Shown: piece after piece, positions 53,603-61,403 of the stretch
Position numbering within the stretch: position 1 is the stretch's first letter
Layout: every line of letters begins with the position of its first letter
Assembly (NCBI RefSeq): GCF_001729485.1
Contig: NZ_CP017157.1
Coordinates: 3,968,001-4,032,000, forward strand
Origin: Streptomyces lydicus
Lineage (GTDB): Bacteria > Actinomycetota > Actinomycetes > Streptomycetales > Streptomycetaceae
Direction: 5' to 3'
DNA length: 64,000 nt
Notes under the pieces: model-generated
Databases searched by the model: none
What the model saw: only the letters and a program-made list of their open reading frames with translations
Told to the model about the DNA's origin: nothing
Translations under genes and position numbers: made by a program

Positions 53603-54630
53603 GCGACGCCCTGCGCCTCGGGCAGCTCGGACAGCACCCGTCCCACGAGGAACCGCAGCTGGTTCTCCTGCCACAGAGTGAGCCCGAGGCGGTTGTTCAC
53701 CAGATGGGCGCAGCGCAACAGGACCAGGCTGGTGGCCGGGTGGACGGTGGCCGCCAGGTCCAGCGGTTCCGCCAGGGGGGAGCCCGCCCAGTCGGCGACG
53801 AACCGGCCTGTCTCCTCCAGGCGATGCAGCTCGTCGCGCAGCCGCCGCACCGACGCAAGCCAGTATCCGCGCTGGTCGTTCCCGGGCGGACGGGCCGTGA
53901 GCGCCCAGGTGTGCCGGGCCCGCGCGTGCAACTGCTCCCGCTGGGCGCGGTAGCGCGGCTCGACATCGGCCGCTTCGGGGCCGCTGCCGAACGGCAGCGG
54001 GGGCCCACCGTGGCGGGCCCACCGGTCGCGGACCTCGTCGCACAGCGCGAACACGCCCACCACCAGGTCGAACGCGAGCAGCGCCCGCTGCTCCACCGAG
54101 GCGCCCGCCGACACCACCGACAGTGCCAGCCGGCTCGACTCGCAGAAGTGCCGCTCCACGGCGGCGATGGCGGGGCCGCGCCCGTAGTCGGCGTGCTCAC
54201 GTTCGTACGGGAGGAACTCCGCGGTGTTGTTGGGCCGCACCACGACGTCGTGGCCTGCCCGGCCCTCCAGCCCAGCCAGTCCCTCCGCGACCTGCGTGAA
54301 GTGGGAGCGGTCCACGACGTCCGGGGCGGGCGACTCCGCGAGGAACGCTCCGAGGCGGTGCTCTGCCACCTCCGCCACGTCGGCGCGGTCCCGGGCACGG
54401 GAGGGGAGCAGCCGCAGCCGCACATGCGGGCCGCCCTCCCAGTAGCGCAGGAAGAAGTACCGCTGGATCAGGCCGCGTTGCTCCAGTTCCTTCACCACCG
54501 GTTCGACGCAGCGCGTCAGGAGGGCGTCCTGATTGGTGTCGTAGAAGATGTGCGCGCACACCCAGTCAGCCGCCCGTGCGGTCGCCGGGTCCAGGCGGGA
54601 GCCGTCATCGTGTCCGTTCGTCCTGGTCAT
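53599..54630 (-). CDS. LanB elimination-domain protein (TbtC type)
   Basis: The 343-residue protein is a stand-alone copy of the LanB C-terminal domain: WVCAHIFYDTNQDALL, then GLIQRYFFLRYWEGGPHVRLRLLPS and LLRCAHLVNNRLGLTLWQENQL at the end. In split-LanB thiopeptide systems it removes glutamate from glutamylated Ser and Thr, giving dehydroalanine and dehydrobutyrine. It overlaps the glutamylation gene upstream and the pyridine-synthase gene downstream by ATGA, so the three proteins should be made in step. Confidence 0.88.
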   Translation of the reverse strand: MTRTNGHDDGSRLDPATARAADWVCAHIFYDTNQDALLTRCVEPVVKELEQRGLIQRYFFLRYWEGGPHVRLRLLPSRARDRADVAEVAEHRLGAFLAESPAPDVVDRSHFTQVAEGLAGLEGRAGHDVVVRPNNTAEFLPYEREHADYGRGPAIAAVERHFCESSRLALSVVSAGASVEQRALLAFDLVVGVFALCDEVRDRWARHGGPPLPFGSGPEAADVEPRYRAQREQLHARARHTWALTARPPGNDQRGYWLASVRRLRDELHRLEETGRFVADWAGSPLAEPLDLAATVHPATSLVLLRCAHLVNNRLGLTLWQENQLRFLVGRVLSELPEAQGVA

Positions 54631-57245
54631 CGTGTCCGTCCTTCGTTGATCTCGACGAGGAATTCGGTCACCCGGGGCCCGCTGCCGTCGTGGTCCGGCA
54701 TCTCACAGGGGCCGGGAAGGGCCTCCTGGAGGAACACCACCTGTCCCGCACCGGCGGCGAGCAGCCGCTCGAAGACCCCGACGAGCAGCAGGTTGGCGAA
54801 GTCCACATAGAGCGGCTTGCGTGACTTGACCCGCCACACCTCCCCGCTGACCACCGACTGCGGGTCCAGGGCGCGGACAAAGCACCGCTGCGGCATCCCG
54901 TGCTCCGCCAGCCATCCGACCAGCCGCAACAGCAGCGAACGGTCGCTCTCGCCCTTCTGCCGCCGCGGCACGGCACCCGGCGGCAGCACCCACTGCCTGC
55001 GGCTGACCGTCGTACGGCCCACGACCACCCGCGGTTCCGCCAGGACCTCCCGCACCTCGGAGAGCGACGGATCGCCGAACATCCGCCGCCCCGGAATCAG
55101 CAGGTTGGACGTCGCGCCGAAGGTCTGCAGCAGCAGACGCAGCGCCGGCGGCAGCCACAGCTCCGCGATCAGGTTGGGGTGGACGGGCCGGACCTCACCT
55201 TCGCGCCCCCGCGCGTGCAGGGTGAGCAGGCCGGGGCCGGGGTGGTGCCGGACGAGCAGGTCGCCCAGGCGGATACGGTGCTCGGGGGGCCGCAGGCTGA
55301 GCCCCCCCGGGTACTCGATCTCCGTGGCGACGGCGGATGCCCGCAGCCCGACGTTGCTGCCGAAGTGGCGGCAGGTGTCGGCAGGGACGATGTCTGGGGG
55401 CGGGGGAGCGGTGTCCACGGCCGTGTCCCGTACCGCGTCGAGCCCCGCCTGGGTGAGGAGCCGCCGGATGCGGTCCCGTCCCCGGCCGTGCCCGGAGTTG
55501 ACGGCGTTGACCACGAACTCGGGCGCGGAGCCGGTGCCGAGCGGCTGGCCGTAGTAGGTCACGGAGTCCGGCGCCCGCATCCATGCGGGCCGGCGCTCCA
55601 CCACCGAGAGCAGCCGTTCGGGGGCGACCCGGACGACACCCTGCGCATCGGCCGGAACCGCGCGGACCACCTCGCACAGTTCGTCCCGCAGCGCGGCCAG
55701 TTCGCCCAGCCGGGGCAGCCGGTGCCGGTGCATCGGCCCGTAGCCGTGCACGGCGACCGAGAGCAGGGCGGGCAACGCGGGGTCGTTGCGCAGCCACGTC
55801 TGGACCAGCCGGTGGAAGGTGAGGAACGGCACCGCCTCGCCGGGGCCGACGCGCTCGGCGAACAGATCGGCGAGCGCGACCCGTCCGGGCAGGCCGGGGT
55901 CGAGCACGGCGTAGCACTGCCGTACGGCGTCCAGGTCCTGCAGGACCGGTCCCCAGGCACGGCGGTCCGGCCCGGGGTAGGGCGCCGCCACCAGGGCATT
56001 CTCGATGACGCTGTTCTTGGCGGGCAGACTGATCCGGTCCGGGCCGGCCAGGTCCCTGATCCGCCGCAGGGCTTCGTCGACGGCTCCGGTGGCACGCACC
56101 CGCTGCGTCGGATCGGACAGGTGAGGATAGGCGGCCAGGGTGTCGGCGATGACGGCGAGTTCCCGCTCGATCCCGACGAGCCCGTCACTCGTCTCCCCGG
56201 CGAGCCAGGAGCGCACCTCGGCGATGTGGTCGAGGGTCTGGTCGGCGAAGGGCCGCTCGGCCTCCAGCAGTCCCAGCTCCTCCAGGCGCGCCAGGTACGC
56301 CGTGGCCGTGGCCTGGTCGCTCGCGGTGCGGTCCGCGACGATTCGGGCCGCCTCCTCGCGCGTGGGGTGGCCCTCCCGCACCACCGCCACACACTCCCGC
56401 ACCGCGGGCGCCCCGGGCAGGGTGCGCAGCGGTTCCTCGGCGTCCGTCCCCAGGAACTCCCAGCGGCCATCGGTGAGCACGGCACTCGGGTTGAGGCGTA
56501 GCCGCGCGCGTCCGGAGAGTTCGGGACAGCTGCCGAGCGCGCGGACGACCTGTTGGACGACCCACACGTTCAGCTCGGCGACCGTGCGCACCCCAGGCCC
56601 GGTGGATGCCCGGTTCCCTTCCTCGCCGTTCCAGGTCCCCAGGCCGCTGGCCGTGAACGTGCTGAACGGGCTGGTCTTCATGGTCACCCGCGCCAGGTAC
56701 TTGGCGAGCCGTACCGCCAGTGAGCGCTCCGGTGCCCGCTCGTCGGGACGCGCGAGCCACTTGCGCACCTCGGCGAGGAGCACCGGGCTGCTCAGGACGA
56801 GCCCGTGCTGGAGGACGGGATCGGCGGCCGCCTTGCGCAGCAGCACCTGCTGGGTGCGCAGATGGTGACCGAGCAGGTCGTCCAGCCGGGCCACCGCCTC
56901 CTCATGGCCGGCCCGCAGCCGGACCCAGCCGTCCACCTCGTCGACGACGGCCCGGGGGAGCAGGGCCCGAACCTCGTCGTTCCAGTGGCGCTCGGCGAGC
57001 GGACGGCGATTGTGAATGGCCCGCCGCACGGCCACCAGGAGCGGCTTGCCGGAGCCGGCCCGCCCGATCTCCTCGTAGAGCATGTCGGACAACGCCGAAG
57101 CCCGGCCGTCGAGTTGGCGTTCCCTCTCGCGTACGGACTCGGCCTGGCGCCACAACTCCGGCGAGCGCATGTCGTCCAGCGTGGGTGCGGGCAGCCCGCC
57201 GATCCGTACGCCGAAGGTGTCCGGGGTGGCGAAGTCCTCGGTCAT
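54627..57245 (-). CDS. Split LanB glutamylation protein (TbtB type)
   Basis: The 872-residue protein is the N-terminal lantibiotic dehydratase domain without the elimination domain. The hallmark VTMKTSPFSTFTASGLG is at about 199-215, and SNVGLRASAVATEIEYPGG near 650 is also typical. This enzyme transfers glutamate from Glu-tRNA to Ser and Thr side chains of the precursor. The elimination step is supplied by the overlapping downstream gene. GGAG precedes the ATG at 57245. The absence of a LanC gene and the presence of YcaO enzymes exclude a lantibiotic pathway. Confidence 0.93.
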   Translation of the reverse strand: MTEDFATPDTFGVRIGGLPAPTLDDMRSPELWRQAESVRERERQLDGRASALSDMLYEEIGRAGSGKPLLVAVRRAIHNRRPLAERHWNDEVRALLPRAVVDEVDGWVRLRAGHEEAVARLDDLLGHHLRTQQVLLRKAAADPVLQHGLVLSSPVLLAEVRKWLARPDERAPERSLAVRLAKYLARVTMKTSPFSTFTASGLGTWNGEEGNRASTGPGVRTVAELNVWVVQQVVRALGSCPELSGRARLRLNPSAVLTDGRWEFLGTDAEEPLRTLPGAPAVRECVAVVREGHPTREEAARIVADRTASDQATATAYLARLEELGLLEAERPFADQTLDHIAEVRSWLAGETSDGLVGIERELAVIADTLAAYPHLSDPTQRVRATGAVDEALRRIRDLAGPDRISLPAKNSVIENALVAAPYPGPDRRAWGPVLQDLDAVRQCYAVLDPGLPGRVALADLFAERVGPGEAVPFLTFHRLVQTWLRNDPALPALLSVAVHGYGPMHRHRLPRLGELAALRDELCEVVRAVPADAQGVVRVAPERLLSVVERRPAWMRAPDSVTYYGQPLGTGSAPEFVVNAVNSGHGRGRDRIRRLLTQAGLDAVRDTAVDTAPPPPDIVPADTCRHFGSNVGLRASAVATEIEYPGGLSLRPPEHRIRLGDLLVRHHPGPGLLTLHARGREGEVRPVHPNLIAELWLPPALRLLLQTFGATSNLLIPGRRMFGDPSLSEVREVLAEPRVVVGRTTVSRRQWVLPPGAVPRRQKGESDRSLLLRLVGWLAEHGMPQRCFVRALDPQSVVSGEVWRVKSRKPLYVDFANLLLVGVFERLLAAGAGQVVFLQEALPGPCEMPDHDGSGPRVTEFLVEINEGRTR

Positions 57246-57302
57246 GGCCGGCTCCAGTCACGGGTGGTGCGGAAACACGGGGGCGTGGGTTGCGTGGGGA
57301 CG

Positions 57303-59333
57303 TCAGGGGAACGGGTGCGGGTGCGGATTGATCTCCTCCTCGGTCAACGGCGCGCTGCGGTAACCGAGTTCGGAGGGGAGCCGCAGCAGCCGGGGCAGTT
57401 CGTGGGTGCGGCGCATCCGGTGCCCGAACGTCATCGGCAGCAGCCCCGGGACGATCACCTTCGCGCAGGCCAGCCCGCCCGCCCGGTGTTCGTCCGTGGT
57501 CTGGTCGACCACGACGACGTCCAGGCCCCGGTCGGTGAACCGGGCCACCGCCTCGGCCAGGTCGTCGCGGATGTCCTCGCCGCGTGGCCGGCAGGTGGCC
57601 TGCGCGAACGCCTCCTCGACGGGCAGACCGCCCCGATGGGCATCGCCGTCGTCGCCGAGCAGGAAGGTGAACCGGTCGAACGCGGCCGGGTGGCAGTACA
57701 GCAGCGCATGGTCCCGCATCTCGCGCACCAGATCCGGCTCGTCGACCATCGCCGCGATACGGTCCCGTTCCTCGCGGAAGGCCGCACGGTTCCACCCCAG
57801 GTTCGCCGCGAGTTCCAACAGGCCGTTCCGCAGGGCGCATTCGGGATCGAAGTGCGCCCCTGCGGCGCAGACTGCGGCGGGCTCATCGGTCCGGCCCGGT
57901 CCGCTCGGCCGTACGGCCATCACCCATGCGGTGGGGATGCCGTGCTCCGGAGTGGTGGCGAAGGCCAGCACCCGATGGCCGCTGTCCTGCCGGATGCGCT
58001 CGGCGAGCGCACCGACGCGGGGGTCGGACACCGTCCGCAGGTCGACCCGCGGCACCGGGAGGCGGGCGTACCAGGTCAGCAGGAACGCGTCCCGCTCGGC
58101 GAGTTCGATCAGCCCGTGCAGTGCCGCCTCCTCCAGGCAGCCGCCCAGCGCGCACCCGTTGGACACCTCGTACGCCAGGGGCCGGGCCGCCGGGTTGCCG
58201 TGCCGGGTGCGGTAGTAGGCGTAGTCCTCCGGTACCAGGACAGGGGCGTCACGGGCGAAGGAGTGTCCCCACACCCAGTTGAGCTCCAGGCCCGGGTCGT
58301 ACGGCGGATAGGGGAAGTCCGGCTCGGCGTAGCGCTCGGGCGGGTACAGGCCCAGGTCGAGGGGGCACAGCGCCCGGTCGGCGACCTGCGCGTAGCCGGA
58401 CCGCACCGTCGTCCGGCGCCCGCCGGGCCGGGCCCCGCCCAGCCGTTCCAGGGCTTCGGCGAGCGCGGTGCGGGCGCACGCCGCATAGTCCAGATCGCGG
58501 CCGAACCCCGCCTCCTGCTCCCCGCCCGGCAGGTGCAGTGGGGCGGAGATCATGGGATACGGGTAGTCGGTCCGCACGTCGAGCTGCCGGATCAGTCCCG
58601 TGCGCCCGTCGACGTACCGGGCGACCAGCTCCTTCCAGTCCGCTCTCAGGTCGCGCACGCGCGGGACGTCCGGGTGGGGCTTGGGCCGGGGCCGTTCCAT
58701 GAGGACGGGCGGCAGGTCCTCCGGGAGTCCGCCGCACCAGGTGCACGCCGGGTCGGGCAGGAAGCGGTGCACATCGACGGCCATGGTCGTCAACGACAGG
58801 AAGGCCAGGGCGCTGTCGGTCAGCCGCCCGGCGGTGGCGCTCAGATCGCTCGTGATGAACGCGGCGGCGGTTTCGCACGCCCAGGTGGTGAGGACCGGTG
58901 ACGCACGGTCGGCGAGCCGGTCGCCGTGCCGCTCCAGAAGAGCCGCGCGCGGACTGTCCTTGCCGAGAGCCCGCTGCCGGCGTGTCCGGGCGCACCGGGC
59001 GCAACCGGCCCGCCCGGGGACGGTCGTCGGGCCGATCACGAGCAGGCCGAGCTCGACCCGTACCGGCAGCCAGGGCACGTCGAGGCGCGGCGGCTCGGTC
59101 GCGGTCACCCAGCCGTCCTCGGCCGTGACCACCGCGGTACACGCGGGGTCTTCCTCCGCCACCATCCGGTTCGTACGGGCCAGGGCAGCACGGATCGTCG
59201 AGGCGAGGACGCCCTTGCCGACGACGGCGACCGGGGCGGCGCGGGCCGTCGCGGGGTCGGCGGGGTGGTCCGGGCAGAGGGCTTCGGCGAGCCGCCCGGT
59301 GCGGGCGGCTGTCGCTGCGTCGGTCAACGTCAC
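57303..59333 (-). CDS. Fused E1-like/YcaO cyclodehydratase (TbtG type)
   Basis: The 676-residue protein joins two parts. Residues 1-220 are E1/ThiF-like with two CxxC pairs (Cys111/Cys114 and Cys197/Cys200) forming a structural zinc site. Residues about 225-676 are YcaO, with SNGCALGG at 391-398 and EEAALHGLIELAERD at 401-415, ending PHPHPFP, the proline-rich tail of azoline-forming YcaO enzymes. It uses ATP to cyclise Cys to thiazoline. The start is taken as GTG 59333, though GAGGA is only 2 bases away; TTG at 59327 has better spacing. The frame is open further upstream but would run through the precursor gene, so a longer start is excluded. Confidence 0.92.
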   Translation of the reverse strand: MTLTDAATAARTGRLAEALCPDHPADPATARAAPVAVVGKGVLASTIRAALARTNRMVAEEDPACTAVVTAEDGWVTATEPPRLDVPWLPVRVELGLLVIGPTTVPGRAGCARCARTRRQRALGKDSPRAALLERHGDRLADRASPVLTTWACETAAAFITSDLSATAGRLTDSALAFLSLTTMAVDVHRFLPDPACTWCGGLPEDLPPVLMERPRPKPHPDVPRVRDLRADWKELVARYVDGRTGLIRQLDVRTDYPYPMISAPLHLPGGEQEAGFGRDLDYAACARTALAEALERLGGARPGGRRTTVRSGYAQVADRALCPLDLGLYPPERYAEPDFPYPPYDPGLELNWVWGHSFARDAPVLVPEDYAYYRTRHGNPAARPLAYEVSNGCALGGCLEEAALHGLIELAERDAFLLTWYARLPVPRVDLRTVSDPRVGALAERIRQDSGHRVLAFATTPEHGIPTAWVMAVRPSGPGRTDEPAAVCAAGAHFDPECALRNGLLELAANLGWNRAAFREERDRIAAMVDEPDLVREMRDHALLYCHPAAFDRFTFLLGDDGDAHRGGLPVEEAFAQATCRPRGEDIRDDLAEAVARFTDRGLDVVVVDQTTDEHRAGGLACAKVIVPGLLPMTFGHRMRRTHELPRLLRLPSELGYRSAPLTEEEINPHPHPFP

Positions 59334-59357
59334 ATCCTCGTCGTTCGCCGGGAGGCC

Positions 59358-59388
59358 GCGTCCGGCGGGCGCGGGGCCCGCCGAACGC
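59358..59388 (-). terminator. Hairpin between the precursor and cyclodehydratase genes
   Basis: On the transcript, GCGTTCGGCGGGC and GCCCGCCGGACGC form a 13-bp stem (one G-U pair) around a 5-base loop. It starts 20 bases after the precursor stop and ends 24 bases before the next start. No U tract follows. It likely acts as a partial terminator and RNA stabiliser, giving more precursor message than enzyme message. Confidence 0.7.
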
Positions 59389-59407
59389 GACCGTGCTGCC
59401 GCTTGTT

Positions 59408-59590
59408 TCAGCAGCAGCAGCAGGAACAGCAGCTCGCCGGGGTACCGGTGGACGTGCAGTTGGACGCGCCGATCTCGACCATGGCATGGCCCACGTTCAC
59501 GGTCTCCAGGCTCGCGCCCGGCGAGGTCGGAAGGATCTCCAGCTCGTCCGCACTGAGGTCGGCGAGGTCGAGGACGAGTTCGGTCTGCAT
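59408..59590 (-). CDS. cltA: Cyclothiazomycin-type thiopeptide precursor peptide
   Basis: The 60-residue peptide has a 42-residue acidic leader (starts MQTELVLDLADLSADELEIL, ends MVEIGA) and an 18-residue core SNCTSTGTPASCCSCCCC at the extreme C terminus. The core has seven Cys, four Ser and three Thr and lies amid the complete thiopeptide enzyme set. From memory it matches the core of cyclothiazomycin family precursors; I could not run an alignment. The ATG at 59590 is preceded by AAAGGGGA. The Cys are expected to become thiazol(in)es, the Ser and Thr dehydro residues, and two dehydroalanines the pyridine. The gene is followed by a strong hairpin. Confidence 0.93.
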   Translation of the reverse strand: MQTELVLDLADLSADELEILPTSPGASLETVNVGHAMVEIGASNCTSTGTPASCCSCCCC

Positions 59591-59780
59591 CGCGATCCCC
59601 TTTCTCCTTGGATGGATGAGAAGTTGGCCAGTCACTGGTTCCTTCGCATCCTGCGGTCCGCGAGCGCGCGGTGTCTTCACGGTCCGACCGCAGGACCGGC
59701 CGTAGCACGGGGCTGCGGGCGCGGCCGTGGACCACCGCAGGTCCGCAGTGGCCCGCGCCACGAGGTACCGCAGGTGCGGT
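59591..59780 (-). promoter_or_regulatory. Leader region of the precursor gene
   Basis: This 190-base gap between the dehydrogenase stop and the precursor start is the longest inside the cluster, so it probably holds a separate promoter for the precursor. A small palindrome CCAGT-C-ACTGG lies at 59628-59638, about 38-48 bases before the start codon. Confidence 0.45.
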
Positions 59781-61403
59781 TCACCAGATCAGCTCCGGCT
59801 CGTACTGGGCGGTGGGCCGACGGCGACCCATGATGAGCGTGAACACCGGTACGTGGGCGGCATCCAGGCCGATCAGGTCCCTGACCGTCCCGTCGTGGTA
59901 GCCGTTGGTGATCCGTGCGGACAGCCCGGCCGCGGCGGCGAGCACGCTGATCCGCTGGGCGACGATCCCTGCCTCCTGGTGCAGGACGCGGTAGCCCCGT
60001 GCCCCGAACCACCGGTCGCCGGCCAGTCGGTCGGCGGTGAGGAACACGACGGCGCCGGCCTTCGCCGTGTTCACCGCCGGCGTACGGTCGCACAGCATGC
60101 CGACCACGGCCCGCCAGTCCCGCGCCGGCAGCCGCACCAGCGCGGGCGGCCCCGTGCCGGCGGCCAACCGGTAGAGCCCGGGGGAGGCCCCGTCCGTGCC
60201 CAGCACAAGGACATGGGCGCTCACGAGAGGTCGGCACGGCGCCTCCGTATGGTCGGAAGGGACGGGCTCCAGCGCATACCGCAGTGCCGACGCCAGGCGA
60301 GCAAAGGCCACGGGCCGGGCGTCCGGGAGGAACATGCGCCCGCCGGAGTCCCGGGCCCGCAGTGCGGTGGCCAACTCCACCCCACCGGCCCCGGGCTCCG
60401 GCCCCGTGAGCCCGAGGACGCCGTCCGTGTCCGGCGTCTCCACGGGCAGGCGAAAGCCGTCGGGAGCGATGGGCGCACCGGGCCCCGTGAGCCGGGCGGC
60501 GAGATCGAGCGCGGTCAGACCGGACCACGCGCCGTCGGACGTGCGACTGGTCTTCACATGGACAGGCCGAATATCCGGAAACTCGCGTAGGGCGTACGGC
60601 TGTTGAGGAGCTGGAGCAGGCACCGGGGCCGCCTCCCCGGCCGGGGCCAGGTCGAGCACGGCGAACGCTGTCTCCTCCCTCCCGTCGAGCCCCAGCGCGC
60701 GGTTGACCACTGCATCGTCGAAGCGGTGGTGCACCCTCGCGCGGAGCCCGAGCGCGGCACCGGCCAGCAGCGCGTTCCCGACCGTCATCCCCGCTTCCTG
60801 CGCACACAGCCGGTACGCGTAGTCCCGGTAGCGGAACGCGGTCTTGCGGAACCAGGCGGAGGCCACCAGGAGCCCGGTCTCCGCGCGCACACCCGCACCG
60901 ATGCGCACCGCGTCCGGCACACCGCCCTCGCGCAGCAGCGTCACGGCGTGGTGCGCCGGGTTGTAGTGGTAGCACCCGGCGGGCAGCTCACCCGCCGGAC
61001 GTGCCAGCCAGACATACAGCTCCACGGGGTGGAAGCAACGCGCGGAGGCGACCATCCGGTGATACGGCCACACGGCATGCGGACCCAGCTCGATCCGACC
61101 GACCCCGTATGTCCAGTACAGCAGCGTGGAGAGCGCGCGCCGGTCCAGGATGTCGAGGGCGGGTGTGCGCAGCGGGTGGGCGTCACGGAACGCGGCGAAG
61201 GACCAGCGCGCGTCCCCGATCCGCCGCGCCGGCTCGGGAAGTACGTGACGGGGCAGCCCGCGGTACGTCTTGACCGGCAGCGGGTCGTCCGGGCCGCCCT
61301 CTTCGCCGTGGCCCTCGGCGAAGAGGTCCTGGACAGCCTCGAAGGTCCGCCACCAGAACCGCAGGCCGACGGAACTCTGCAGCCCGACGGTGGTGCTACG
61401 CAT
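59781..61403 (-). CDS. SagB-type azoline dehydrogenase (TbtE type)
   Basis: The 540-residue protein contains two nitroreductase-like halves. The first has LLYWTYGVGRIELG and FHPVELYVWLARPAGELPAG, with DYAYRLCAQEAGMTVGNALLA at its end. The second has LATALRARDSGGRMFLPDAR and HQEAGIVAQRISVLAAAAGLSARI. Such FMN enzymes oxidise thiazolines to thiazoles after the cyclodehydratase step. The ATG at 61403 overlaps the stop of the F-protein gene by 8 bases, so the two are cotranslated. Confidence 0.9.
   Translation of the reverse strand: MRSTTVGLQSSVGLRFWWRTFEAVQDLFAEGHGEEGGPDDPLPVKTYRGLPRHVLPEPARRIGDARWSFAAFRDAHPLRTPALDILDRRALSTLLYWTYGVGRIELGPHAVWPYHRMVASARCFHPVELYVWLARPAGELPAGCYHYNPAHHAVTLLREGGVPDAVRIGAGVRAETGLLVASAWFRKTAFRYRDYAYRLCAQEAGMTVGNALLAGAALGLRARVHHRFDDAVVNRALGLDGREETAFAVLDLAPAGEAAPVPAPAPQQPYALREFPDIRPVHVKTSRTSDGAWSGLTALDLAARLTGPGAPIAPDGFRLPVETPDTDGVLGLTGPEPGAGGVELATALRARDSGGRMFLPDARPVAFARLASALRYALEPVPSDHTEAPCRPLVSAHVLVLGTDGASPGLYRLAAGTGPPALVRLPARDWRAVVGMLCDRTPAVNTAKAGAVVFLTADRLAGDRWFGARGYRVLHQEAGIVAQRISVLAAAAGLSARITNGYHDGTVRDLIGLDAAHVPVFTLIMGRRRPTAQYEPELIW

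Noticed and set aside
52412..57245. Lantibiotic cluster
   Set aside because: LanB is split into separate glutamylation and elimination proteins, there is no LanC, and YcaO, F protein and SagB genes are present, which is the thiopeptide pattern.
57303..59735. A longer cyclodehydratase starting near 59735
   Set aside because: The extra residues would be read through the precursor gene in another frame and have no domain homology; the real start is near 59333.
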